A stretch of 64,000 nucleotides of DNA, from positions 2,976,001 through 3,040,000 of the forward strand of contig NZ_CP047591.1 of the NCBI RefSeq assembly GCF_010120715.1. Reading direction: 5' to 3'. The first letter of the stretch is position 1. Every line of letters starts with the position of its first letter. The translations under genes were made by a program, and so were the position numbers. Under the pieces are notes generated by a model. It was not told the DNA's origin, made no database searches, and worked only from the letters and a program-made list of their open reading frames with translations. Shown here in pieces: positions 8,838 to 16,650 of the stretch. The stretch is from Aminipila terrae. GTDB lineage: Bacteria > Bacillota > Clostridia > Peptostreptococcales > Anaerovoracaceae.

Positions 8838-8926
8838 GGAAGCGTATCGAAGTGGTCATAACGAGCCGCACTCGAAATGCGGTTGCCTGCAAGGGCACGT
8901 GGGTTCGAATCCCACCGCTTCCGCCA
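8838..8926 (+). tRNA. tRNA-Ser (anticodon CGA)
   Basis: A class II tRNA with an acceptor stem GGAAGCG/CGCTTCC, discriminator G and encoded CCA. The anticodon stem CCGCA/TGCGG encloses the loop CTCGAAA, giving anticodon CGA for UCG codons. A long variable arm (TTGCCTGCAAGGGCAC region) and GGGTTCGAATCCC T-arm are present. Confidence 0.95.
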
Positions 8927-8931
8927 TAAAA

Positions 8932-8975
8932 AACGCCGCAAATCAAGGATTCTTGATTTGCGGCGTTCTTTTTTT
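8932..8975 (+). terminator. Terminator of tRNA-Ser
   Basis: A perfect 16-bp stem from 8932-8947 with 8952-8967 (AACGCCGCAAATCAAG arm) followed by a C and T7 starts 6 bases after the tRNA CCA end. Confidence 0.9.
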
Positions 8976-9023
8976 CTTTAAAATCGATTAGCCATGTGCC
9001 CCTTGGCGGTCGCGACGCTGACC

Positions 9024-9896
9024 TTATGATTTTAACATATTGACTAGCATTTTCATTGGGAGTGAAAAGCTTTTTTTCTGGTGGCTCAAAAGCTGTAGCC
9101 ACACATAAATTTGGCAATCAGGTACATCTATCTCTTTGATTTTTCCTAACTTTATTTTTTTATCCAAAGCACATTTTGGAAGAAAAGATATGTGCTCTCC
9201 CAATTCAATGATTTGCTGTATCAGCTCCATATTATTTGTTTCCAGGTATGGATGAATTTCTTGTAACTTAGAGGCAAGAAAAATCTCCAGATGTTCCCTG
9301 TAACTCAAACTATGCTTTGTAAGGACAAAATCAGCAGATAGCAATTCTTTTATCGAAACAGTTTTTTCAGCCAGTGGATTTTGAGCAGAGCAAAAAAATA
9401 CCATTGGCATTTTCTTTTCAAATGCAATCAGAATATTGGAATCATAATGCCTCCGGTCTAAGGTAAATATGAAATCTACTTCATTTTTGTTCAATAACTG
9501 AAATAGTGTTTTTGTATCCCCTGTCTCAACATTGAATTTGACATTTGGATATTTCGCATGATATTTAGAAAATATTTCAGGAAGCAGTGATGAGCATAAT
9601 GAAATGTCCGTACCTATCCGTAGTTCTCCGCTTACTTCCGACTGATTTAAAAGTTGTTCTTTGGCTTCATTTTTTAGGGCTAACATTTTTTGGGCATAGT
9701 CCAAAAACTCAGTTCCCTTTGGCGTTAATCGAATAGACTTATACAATCGGTCAAACAAAGTTACACCAAGTTCTTCTTCCAAATGATGTATTTGTGTAGT
9801 CACGGTTGATTGCGAATATCCAAGCTCCACAGATGCCTTAGAAAAACTCGCCAATTCTGCAACCTTTGTAAATGTTACTAATTGCCTTAATTCCAT
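9024..9896 (-). CDS. LysR family transcriptional regulator
   Basis: 290 residues. The N-terminal winged helix (residues 1-60) has the typical LysR pattern with SFSKASVELGYSQSTVTTQI and a VTLFDRL segment; the remainder is a periplasmic-binding-protein-like effector domain. It is divergent from the two SGNH genes with a 123-bp intergenic space, the usual arrangement for a LysR protein regulating its neighbour in response to a small molecule. The inducer cannot be inferred. The stop codon lies directly beside a GC-rich segment near the tRNA-Ser terminator. Confidence 0.9.
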   Translation of the reverse strand: MELRQLVTFTKVAELASFSKASVELGYSQSTVTTQIHHLEEELGVTLFDRLYKSIRLTPKGTEFLDYAQKMLALKNEAKEQLLNQSEVSGELRIGTDISLCSSLLPEIFSKYHAKYPNVKFNVETGDTKTLFQLLNKNEVDFIFTLDRRHYDSNILIAFEKKMPMVFFCSAQNPLAEKTVSIKELLSADFVLTKHSLSYREHLEIFLASKLQEIHPYLETNNMELIQQIIELGEHISFLPKCALDKKIKLGKIKEIDVPDCQIYVWLQLLSHQKKSFSLPMKMLVNMLKS

Positions 9897-10019
9897 GGAA
9901 TTCTCCCATCTAAATAAATGAATTGTATTATAAAATATTTCAATTTTACAAATATAACTTTAAGATTTATTATATACATGTGAAGGAAAAAATCAAGAGA
10001 TTACTTTGGAGGATTGTCA

Positions 10020-10865
10020 ATGAAAGAATTAACTGAGAGGTATCAAGGCAGCTTTTTCAATGCCTATACGATAACACGAATGAAACTATATAAACATGAG
10101 CTACCCATAGAAAATGACAAAGAAAAAATTTCCCGATTATATGGATATGATAAGCAAAAAACTGACCTTGTTTTTGAAATGTTGGATAAAGAAATGGCAC
10201 AATCATTACAAGTATTGAAAAGTCAATGCCAGAAAAATCTGGATCTGTGTGGCAAAAAAATAAAGGGAAACATTTTCTTTATTGGAGATCAACTCACATG
10301 TGATTATCTGGGATATTTTCAAATATTGCAGCACGCCTTTTCAGATTACAGCGATATTCATCTGCACTCATGCGCGGTTCATGGAATTACTACCAATCAA
10401 ATTATTCCATTTGTCCATGATAATATCCTTTCCCACAGTCCTGTTGTAGTATGTATATTGATCGGAACAAATGATTGTTTAAGAATTAGCAATGACAGAT
10501 ATCATAAAAATGTATGCTCTCCCGAAGAATTCAAAAAGAATCTCGAATATTTAATTTTGCTGTTTAATCACTATGGAAGCAAAATCATTTTGAACACATT
10601 GCCGCCAGTAAATGAATCATTAGTAAAAAAGCATTATAGTCCAGATAAGCTAATCGCTGACAAAAATGACTGGAAATTATATAACCAGATAATAGCTAAT
10701 GCTGCAAAAACACATGGTTGTATGCTCAATCGTCCAGATTGTACCTTTTCGTTAAATGATATAACGGAAAACGGGGACGGAATCCTTTTGACAAGCGAAG
10801 CCCAATGTGTTCTTGCCGGACAAATTTTAAATTTAATGGGAAGTACGGGTGAAATTCATGCATGA
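10020..10865 (+). CDS. SGNH/GDSL hydrolase-fold protein lacking catalytic residues
   Basis: 281 residues from the ATG at 10020, chosen because GGAGGA ends 6 bases upstream; a TTG at 10014 would abut that site. Residues 1-80 form a predicted helical domain shared with the next gene. The SGNH fold follows: block I reads FIGDQLTCDY, with Gln91 where the nucleophile serine should be; block III ILIGTNDC is intact; block V reads GDGILLTSEA, with Leu replacing the catalytic His. By these changes it should be catalytically inactive. It overlaps the intact paralogue downstream by 17 bases. No signal peptide is seen, so it is probably cytoplasmic. Function unknown; a regulatory or scaffold partner is an inference. 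Confidence 0.75.
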   Translation: MKELTERYQGSFFNAYTITRMKLYKHELPIENDKEKISRLYGYDKQKTDLVFEMLDKEMAQSLQVLKSQCQKNLDLCGKKIKGNIFFIGDQLTCDYLGYFQILQHAFSDYSDIHLHSCAVHGITTNQIIPFVHDNILSHSPVVVCILIGTNDCLRISNDRYHKNVCSPEEFKKNLEYLILLFNHYGSKIILNTLPPVNESLVKKHYSPDKLIADKNDWKLYNQIIANAAKTHGCMLNRPDCTFSLNDITENGDGILLTSEAQCVLAGQILNLMGSTGEIHA

Positions 10866-11697
10866 GCAAATCGAAAATACTTTAAAAGAAGCATATCAGA
10901 CAATACGTTTCAAAACATATCAAATGGGGGCTGACTTTATGGAAAATGATGCGGCGAAGATATGCTGTGCTTTCAATTTTGAACCTGAAACTGTCCGATG
11001 TGTTTTGGAGGAGCTGGATAAAGAATTGCAGCCACATATAGAATACTTGAATCAAAAATATGGAGATATGATACGAGAGAAATTTAGAAAAAAGCAGCTT
11101 ACAATATGCTGTCTCGGTGATTCTTTTGTAAGCGATTATCAGAGTTTTTTTCAGATGCTTCGTGTTTTATTAAAGCCTTATCCCAATATTAAGCTGATTG
11201 ATGCCGCTGTTACAAGTGAAACTTCGACACAGTTAATCACACATATCCATAAACGGGCGATTGTATATAAACCGGATATTACTTTTGTTTTAATTGGTAC
11301 AAACGATATGCGCCAGAACAATGACATCTATGCTCAGCCCTATGTAAGGCTTTCAGAATACAGGGAAAATCTTGACTTTATGTCACTATTGCTGCACCAA
11401 TGTGGCAGCAAAGTAGTTCTAAATACCCTGCCGCCATATGACACTGTAAGAATGGAACATTCTGTTTCGGAAAAACGTTGGACATACAAATTATATATTG
11501 ATAAAGAGTACAATGATGTGATTAGAGACATTGCATTGAAACATCAATTTTATTTAAACGATATTGCAGAACATTTTAAAATTTTCCACGAGCAAATCAA
11601 TATTCCGAATAATGGATTACATTTGACGGCATCTGCTCACTGTTATTTTGCAGATAAATTATTAGATTTACTATTAAACAACATTTTGGAATGTTGA
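10849..11697 (+). CDS. SGNH/GDSL hydrolase-fold protein with catalytic Ser and His
   Basis: 282 residues from a GTG at 10849, preceded by GGGAAG at good spacing; an in-frame ATG at 10858 is the alternative. It is a full-length paralogue of the gene before it, with the same helical N-terminus, then block I CCLGDSFVSDY (Ser92), block III LIGTNDMRQ, and block V NNGLHLTAS with His in place. The usual Asp two or three residues before the His is Asn here. The fold covers esterases, lipases and acyltransferases. No signal peptide is seen. The overlap with the inactive copy points to a stoichiometric pair under LysR control. Substrate unknown. Confidence 0.78.
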   Translation: MKFMHEQIENTLKEAYQTIRFKTYQMGADFMENDAAKICCAFNFEPETVRCVLEELDKELQPHIEYLNQKYGDMIREKFRKKQLTICCLGDSFVSDYQSFFQMLRVLLKPYPNIKLIDAAVTSETSTQLITHIHKRAIVYKPDITFVLIGTNDMRQNNDIYAQPYVRLSEYRENLDFMSLLLHQCGSKVVLNTLPPYDTVRMEHSVSEKRWTYKLYIDKEYNDVIRDIALKHQFYLNDIAEHFKIFHEQINIPNNGLHLTASAHCYFADKLLDLLLNNILEC

Positions 11698-11802
11698 CCA
11701 AAGAGTCTACTTCAAAACACCCATAACTTTAAGTGCAGTACCGAATTGCGTTAACACCAGATGGAAATGCCTACTGGCATAGCTGCATATTGTTACTTTG
11801 TT

Positions 11803-12639
11803 TTAGCTAAAGGCTATTTTTATCAGTATAACAAGAATACCAAGCACAATTCTATACCAGCCAAATATCTTAAAATCGTGTTTTTTGATATATTCCATGA
11901 GAAACTTTATGACCAGAACAGACACTGCAAATGCAGAGGCCATACCAATTCCCAGGATAAGCAATTCTGATCTTGTAAAGCAAAAACCAAACTTCACTAT
12001 TTTAACGGCACTTAGACCGAACATAACAGGAACCGCAAGGAAAAATGTAAATTCAGCTGCTGCAACTCTTGATACCCCAATCAGCAACGCACCTATGATT
12101 GTGGCTCCAGAACGTGAAGTGCCGGGAATAATGGAAAGTACTTGAAATAGACCAATCAAAAAAGCCATTTTATAGGTAATGTCGTCTAACTTTGTGGTAG
12201 TTGGAGATCTCCTGTTATTCCACTTTTCAATGATAATAAATGCAATGCCATAGAAAATGAGGGCTGTGGCAATCACCACTGGAGTATGCAAATTGGCCTC
12301 AATATAATCATCAAAAAGGATAGTGATGACAGTTCCTGGAATACAGGCAACAACTACCTTAAACCATAGGGAAAAAGTATCTCTTTTAATGCCATACTTA
12401 GTTTTTTCTCCAAATTTAAAGGGAAACATTTTCTTCCAAAATATAAGGACTACTGCAAGTATTGCTCCAAGTTGGATCACAACAAAAAACATTTCTTTAA
12501 ATGATTCGCTCGTATTAAGAGTAATAAACTCATCCACCAGAAGCATATGCCCCGTACTGCTGATGGGCAGCCATTCCGTAATGCCCTCTACAATACCAAG
12601 AAATACAACTTTCAATATTTCTATAAAATTAAATAACAT
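11803..12639 (-). CDS. uppP: Undecaprenyl-diphosphatase UppP/BacA
   Basis: 278 residues from the ATG at 12639, which follows AAAGGAGG; the longer open frame to 12795 lacks a ribosome site. This integral membrane phosphatase recycles undecaprenyl diphosphate to the carrier lipid for peptidoglycan synthesis and can confer bacitracin resistance. Family signatures are visible: EGITEWLPISSTGHM near the N-terminus and PGTSRSGATI in the centre, with about eight hydrophobic segments. It is preceded by an XRE-type membrane regulator on the same strand. Confidence 0.93.
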   Translation of the reverse strand: MLFNFIEILKVVFLGIVEGITEWLPISSTGHMLLVDEFITLNTSESFKEMFFVVIQLGAILAVVLIFWKKMFPFKFGEKTKYGIKRDTFSLWFKVVVACIPGTVITILFDDYIEANLHTPVVIATALIFYGIAFIIIEKWNNRRSPTTTKLDDITYKMAFLIGLFQVLSIIPGTSRSGATIIGALLIGVSRVAAAEFTFFLAVPVMFGLSAVKIVKFGFCFTRSELLILGIGMASAFAVSVLVIKFLMEYIKKHDFKIFGWYRIVLGILVILIKIAFS

Positions 12640-12812
12640 TATTTCAAATCCTCCTTTTGAAAATAGTGAAAGGTTATAAAAAAAACCACTGCTGATAACA
12701 AATTTATTATCTGTTCCAATGCGGTAAAAGCCAAGAAACTTATCGTCACCATAGAAAAAAACTCCGACACTTATGGTGTCAGAGCCTATTTTCAAGGAAT
12801 TGATGGAAATTT

Positions 12813-13427
12813 TTATTTTGTTTTGCTTTGCTGCAACAATAGAAATATCTTCACACCAAAAAACATGAAGAGCAGTATTGTTGCATATGGTTCCCTTGCA
12901 GCAGCATATAAACAGATTGCTACTGCGCCTGTTGCGATAGAAACTTTCGAGGTAATGCTATACAATGACTCTTTATCGAAGCAAATAAAAGAAAGTCTGG
13001 CAATTCCAAGTCCTATTATAAATAGAAAGATAGCCCAATGTATTCCAATATCTATATTTGGCATATGAGTATTTGACAGAAGATTTACGTGGTAAACATG
13101 GTTGCCTTGAGGTTCTCCATAGATTGGTAATACAATAAATGCAACTGCCAATACATCTATTATTCCGCTGATAATGTTATAAATTCGGTTAACATTAGAG
13201 TGGTTTTCAGTTTCAGCAAGGGTAATCAGCTCTTCCCCCGATAGTAGTTCATCTATGGTCACGGAAAAGAATTTTGAGATACATTTGAGGGATTCAATGT
13301 TAGGATACCCCTTGCCGCTTTCCCATTTTGAAATGGCTGTTCTTGATACATATAGTTGCTCTGCAAGCTGCTCCTGTGTTAAACTTTTTTGGGTTCTAAG
13401 CTGTTGTAGTTTTTCATTAAACTCCAT
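12813..13427 (-). CDS. XRE family regulator with C-terminal membrane segments
   Basis: 204 residues. Residues 1-65 are a Cro/C1-type helix-turn-helix (QLRTQKSLTQEQLAEQLYVS, then SRTAISKWESGKGYPNIESL). From about residue 85 there are several hydrophobic helices that look like four transmembrane segments. Such membrane-tethered XRE proteins are common in Firmicutes and often sense envelope or peptide stress. It lies upstream of uppP on the same strand, but with 173 bp between them, so co-regulation is only possible. The ligand is unknown. Confidence 0.82.
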   Translation of the reverse strand: MEFNEKLQQLRTQKSLTQEQLAEQLYVSRTAISKWESGKGYPNIESLKCISKFFSVTIDELLSGEELITLAETENHSNVNRIYNIISGIIDVLAVAFIVLPIYGEPQGNHVYHVNLLSNTHMPNIDIGIHWAIFLFIIGLGIARLSFICFDKESLYSITSKVSIATGAVAICLYAAAREPYATILLFMFFGVKIFLLLQQSKTK

Positions 13428-14051
13428 TCACTTTATTCCTCTCTCGTTGGATTTTCAGGCATCTGTCGATCGGATTTTTAGTATCTTTTAGATATCAACG
13501 CTAATATTATATACGGACAGCCGAATAATAACAATACAACTAGTTATTGAAATAATAAAATGACTTGTTGATTAGAAGGGAGCACCTGAAATCTTTTATC
13601 CTGTTAATGCTACCGTGATTATCATTTCTACTTTAATCTCGGTAGCTTTTTGCATCTATACTCATTAGTTTTGACACATAATTAGCTTTTTTATTAAAAT
13701 GGCTACCATAAAGTTTCAACTTTCATAAAATACGGTAGATTTTGACAAAAATGCTACCGTGGGTTTTATTTTTTTATAATTATAAGAGCAAAAAACTTAT
13801 TCCCTTATCATTTCGTTGTTGCACTTTGTAAAGCTAACATCTTAGTCATTAAATCTCAGCAAATTGGCATTTGTTAAATACAATAGGACATATTTATTTT
13901 TTCACTCGCCTATTCGGAATTTGGTGGCCTGAGTTTGACTGTCTAATCATCCTAATTTGCATAAAAAAGGGGCTGTTGCAAAATATAAATCATTTTGAGA
14001 CGCCCCTTGTATACCTTTAGAGCAAACACCATATAGGTGTTTGCCGTCTTA
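13428..14051. other. 624-bp gene-free stretch with GCTACC/CGGTAGC inverted motifs
   Basis: No credible coding frame was found on either strand. It holds a hairpin at 13609-13646 (GCTACCGTGATTA pairing with TAATCTCGGTAGC, one T-T mismatch) followed by T5, two further copies of the motif pair at 13702-13738 and 13733-13759, and the terminator of the downstream minus-strand gene at 13963-14006. Possibly a decayed locus. Confidence 0.5.
13963..14006 (-). terminator. Terminator of the C39-like peptidase gene
   Basis: On the minus strand an imperfect stem (ATTTTGAGACGCCCC with GGGGCTGTTGCAAAAT read on the plus strand) is followed by T6. It lies 45 bp after the stop codon at 14052. Confidence 0.55.
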
Positions 14052-14645
14052 TTAAGGAATATATTTTATTGTTGCAGGATTATATTCGATAGGACAACCG
14101 CTACATTCTAAAATTAAGCCACTTCTGATGTGACGGTTCCCTTCTTCGTCAACAGCATGCCACCGTTTCATTAATTCATCATATGGGAGATAGGAGTAGT
14201 TACCCAGTATGTTTGGGTCCATTACATATATCCCATCATTATAATAGCCGCAGGCAACAATATAGTGTGCATTTTTCCAGTCTAAAGAATATTCTATATC
14301 ATCTTCCAGCCGCCATGCCTGGATAATAAGAAGGGGAGTGATCCCAGCATCAATATGATCTTTTATACCTTGAAAATCCATGTGTTCTTTCATTGACGTT
14401 TTAAGTCCAAGCAGTCTGGCAAAGTATAAAATACTTCTATAGTCTGTCCCTAAAACAGGTTGAGAATGCAGAATCTCGGCTAAAGCACTTTGTCTGTAGT
14501 ACATGCCGTAGCGGGCTAAAATAGATTGAAAACACGCTACCCCACAAGTGTACTCTGTATCCTGATAGCAAAGGGGAGTATAGATAAAGTTACTTCCACA
14601 TTGTATGGTTGGTGGTACATCATAAACATTTTTTGAATTGGACAT
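14052..14645 (-). CDS. C39-like papain-fold peptidase domain protein
   Basis: 197 residues from the ATG at 14645, which follows AAGGAG by eight bases. It resembles the C39/BtrH-type cysteine peptidase fold: the nucleophile motif QDTEYTCGVACFQ near residues 30-42, the active-site His in NAHYIVACGY and the supporting Asp in YVMDPNI. No signal peptide, transporter domain or anchor is seen, so it may be a stand-alone cytoplasmic processing enzyme. The natural substrate is unknown. No lantibiotic-type precursor gene is adjacent. Confidence 0.7.
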   Translation of the reverse strand: MSNSKNVYDVPPTIQCGSNFIYTPLCYQDTEYTCGVACFQSILARYGMYYRQSALAEILHSQPVLGTDYRSILYFARLLGLKTSMKEHMDFQGIKDHIDAGITPLLIIQAWRLEDDIEYSLDWKNAHYIVACGYYNDGIYVMDPNILGNYSYLPYDELMKRWHAVDEEGNRHIRSGLILECSGCPIEYNPATIKYIP

Positions 14646-14733
14646 TACTAACACTCCTTATCAAAATTTGCAGAAGAAATCCAATCAATCATATATATGA
14701 TTTAAACCATGCAGGTGTGAATAAGCATGTCAG

Positions 14734-15594
14734 TCATTTACTAATAGAACTATTTATAATTTTTATTGCAATTTCTTTTGCAGTCTGTCCAGAAACTTGT
14801 GCGTTTTTATCATCAAGGTAGACAGCAAAATAATATTTGGCTGAATTATTCTCACAAAATCCTACAAACCAGGCATTACCACTTGTACCAGTGCCGGTTT
14901 TACCATAGACAGAGAGATCAGTATCTTTTTCAGCCAGCATTATATTTTTAAGAGTGGATATGTTTTCCTGTGAATATTCCGTGTTGCCCTGAAAAATACT
15001 TCTTAAAATATTGACCTGCTCTATAGGAGAAATTTTTAAGGAGGAATCAAGCCAGAATCCATTTAAATCAGGCAGGGGGTTAACATTGCTTCCTTCCCAT
15101 TGGCTTATATCACAGTTCCCGTATTGCAGCTCATTTAATTCTTTTTGGACTTCTTCTTTGCCCACCTGATCGATTATCTGCCTGTAATACCATACACAGG
15201 AGTTTTGAAAGGCATCTTTTAAAGTTAAATTTTCATTCCATGATTTAACTGGGTAAGTCGTTCCATTGTAGTTCATAGTAGAATTTTCAGATGAGATTAT
15301 ACCGTTTTTTAATCCCATAAGAGTGGATATAATTTTAAAGGTAGAGCAAGGGGAACTCTGTATATTGCAGAGGTCTTCATTGTATAAAGAGTAAACCTTA
15401 TCCTGCGCATTGTAAAATACAGCACATCCATTGATGCCATTGAAGTACTGGCTATAATCAACAATTTCCTGGGAGGTCTTTTCCCCAAGGGGAGGAGGGG
15501 AGGTTTTGTCTGGGTGTACAGGCTTGGTATTACCACAGCCTATCAGACTGACAATTAAAACTATTAATAATAATGAACAAATTATTCTTTTCAT
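14734..15594 (-). CDS. Class D beta-lactamase, lipoprotein (clostridial CDD-like)
   Basis: 286 residues. The N-terminus has a lipoprotein signal ending LIGC (Cys20), so the enzyme should be anchored on the outside of the membrane. All class D motifs are present: STFK at 84-87 (nucleophile Ser84, carboxylation Lys87), S-C-V at 132-134, YGN at 158-160, the WLDSSLKISP segment near 181-190, and KTGTG from 232. These separate it from BlaR-type sensors, which carry a membrane metallopeptidase domain absent here. Class D enzymes of this type are known in clostridia (the CDD family of C. difficile). Spectrum of activity cannot be read from sequence. Confidence 0.85.
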   Translation of the reverse strand: MKRIICSLLLIVLIVSLIGCGNTKPVHPDKTSPPPLGEKTSQEIVDYSQYFNGINGCAVFYNAQDKVYSLYNEDLCNIQSSPCSTFKIISTLMGLKNGIISSENSTMNYNGTTYPVKSWNENLTLKDAFQNSCVWYYRQIIDQVGKEEVQKELNELQYGNCDISQWEGSNVNPLPDLNGFWLDSSLKISPIEQVNILRSIFQGNTEYSQENISTLKNIMLAEKDTDLSVYGKTGTGTSGNAWFVGFCENNSAKYYFAVYLDDKNAQVSGQTAKEIAIKIINSSISK

Positions 15595-15626
15595 TCCAGA
15601 GACTCCTATAATAAATTTTTTAGTAT

Positions 15627-16076
15627 TTATAAAAATTCAATTACTTTATCAATGAAAACTTCGCCATCTAAATGTTCAATTTCATGACAGAGACATTTAG
15701 CCATTTCATCTTCCATGGTAAAAAGCATCTCTTTACCGTTTTCATCTAAAGCCTGTACAGTTACTTTCTGAGGGCGGATTGTTTTCCCTACTATATCGGG
15801 GAAACTCAGACACCCTTCTATACATTCCTGAACACCACTCTGGCCTATTATTTTAGGGTTGACTAATTTCAAATAGTAGGATTCATAATCAATAACCACA
15901 AGACGTTTTAAAAGTCCTACCTGGTTAGCCGCCAGAGCAGCACCATTTGGAGTTTCATGTAATGTATCCATCATATCCTCTAATATCTGGCGTATTTTAT
16001 CATCTACAGCTGTAACAGGCTTACATTTTTTTCTCAGAATACTATCATCATTATAACGAAGTTGTCGTGTTGCCAT
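15627..16076 (-). CDS. def: Peptide deformylase
   Basis: 149 residues from the ATG at 16076, preceded by GGAGGG; the longer open frame overlaps the upstream gene. The enzyme removes the N-formyl group from nascent proteins. Motifs: GAALAANQVG (motif I, with the second Gly replaced by Ala), EGCLSFP (motif II with the metal Cys) and CHEIEHLDG (motif III, HExxH metal site). The gene overlaps the XRE gene by 26 bases, so translation is probably coupled and transcription is from the promoter at 16357-16385. Confidence 0.9.
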   Translation of the reverse strand: MATRQLRYNDDSILRKKCKPVTAVDDKIRQILEDMMDTLHETPNGAALAANQVGLLKRLVVIDYESYYLKLVNPKIIGQSGVQECIEGCLSFPDIVGKTIRPQKVTVQALDENGKEMLFTMEDEMAKCLCHEIEHLDGEVFIDKVIEFL

Positions 16077-16311
16077 GATTTTCCCTCCTGCTGCTTTCTG
16101 CCCTTGATTTTTTCGTACTTTCTTTAAATAAAAAAACTTCTTCAATAGAACAATTAAAAACCTTGGAAATATCATAGGCAAGCCATATAGAAGGCTCAAA
16201 TTTTTCAGTTTCAATAGCATTTATTGCCTGTCTGGAAGTGCCTACAAGTTCACCAAGCTGCTCCTGAGTTAATCCTTTTTTTTCTCTCAGTTCTCTGATT
16301 CTGTTTTTCAT
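16051..16311 (-). CDS. XRE family transcriptional regulator
   Basis: 86 residues, almost entirely a Cro/C1-type helix-turn-helix (REKKGLTQEQLGELVGTSRQ, then AINAIETEKFEPSIWLAYDI), with a short charged tail. It starts at 16311 and overlaps the peptide deformylase gene. Two copies of TTGACATGACAA flank its promoter, as expected for an autoregulator. Regulation of a deformylase by such a small repressor is unusual; no toxin partner was seen. Confidence 0.88.
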   Translation of the reverse strand: MKNRIRELREKKGLTQEQLGELVGTSRQAINAIETEKFEPSIWLAYDISKVFNCSIEEVFLFKESTKKSRAESSRRENHGNTTTSL

Positions 16312-16342
16312 TATCTATATTCCTTTTCTACTTAGATGTAAT

Positions 16343-16400
16343 GTTGACATGACAAAATTATAGAATAAATATATGAAGGTGTCAAGTTGACATGACAAAA
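16343..16400 (-). promoter_or_regulatory. XRE-def promoter with twin operator copies
   Basis: On the minus strand TTGACA (16380-16385), a 17-base spacer and TATAAT (16357-16362) form a consensus promoter. The 15-mer GTTGACATGACAAAA occurs at 16343-16357 and 16386-16400, one copy on each side of the promoter core, 43 bp apart. This layout suggests repression by the XRE protein. Confidence 0.75.
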
Positions 16401-16486
16401 CATTTCTTTTATGTGATTGTGATTATTTAGTGCTTGAAGATAAGTAGAGATAAGAGTATAATCTAAGCAAATATATATAATATGAA

Positions 16487-16570
16487 CAGGGGAGCTTGTA
16501 TGCAGGCTGAGAGGAAGTAATCAACTTCGACCCTTACACCTGATTTGGATAATGCCAACGTAGGAAGAGA
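16487..16570 (+). ncRNA. TPP riboswitch (THI element)
   Basis: Conserved THI-box segments in order: GGGGAGC, GCTGAGA, CCCTTACACCTGATTTGGAT and AATGCCAACGTAGGAAGA. It precedes a complete thiamine salvage operon and is followed by an attenuator hairpin at 16588-16618. Confidence 0.96.
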
Positions 16571-16587
16571 CTGCTTTTTTAAGTTTT

Positions 16588-16618
16588 ACGGGATATACCA
16601 TGGGTGTATCCCGTTTTT
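16588..16618 (+). terminator. Attenuator hairpin of the TPP riboswitch
   Basis: Stem ACGGGATATACC with GGGTGTATCCCGT followed by T5, lying between the TPP aptamer and the first gene. TPP binding would favour this terminator. Confidence 0.85.
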
Positions 16619-16650
16619 GTTTGCCCTGTTCGTAAAAGGAAGGAAGGCTT

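Noticed and set aside
8770..9117. A 115-residue minus-strand reading frame containing GGSGGIRTHV
   Set aside because: It is the antisense of the tRNA-Ser gene; this peptide is a well-known artefact of translating tRNA-Ser backwards.
12640..12795. A 52-residue N-terminal extension of UppP
   Set aside because: There is no ribosome site for the upstream ATG, and the family starts at the ATG at 12639 behind AAAGGAGG.
13969..14006. GGGGCTGTTGCAAAA as an insertion-sequence end
   Set aside because: It resembles some terminal repeats, but it pairs with the nearby GACGCCCC segment as a terminator and there is no transposase or second end.
14734..15594. BlaR/MecR-type sensor instead of a beta-lactamase
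   Set aside because: The sensors have a multi-pass membrane metallopeptidase half; this protein has only a lipoprotein signal and the catalytic domain.
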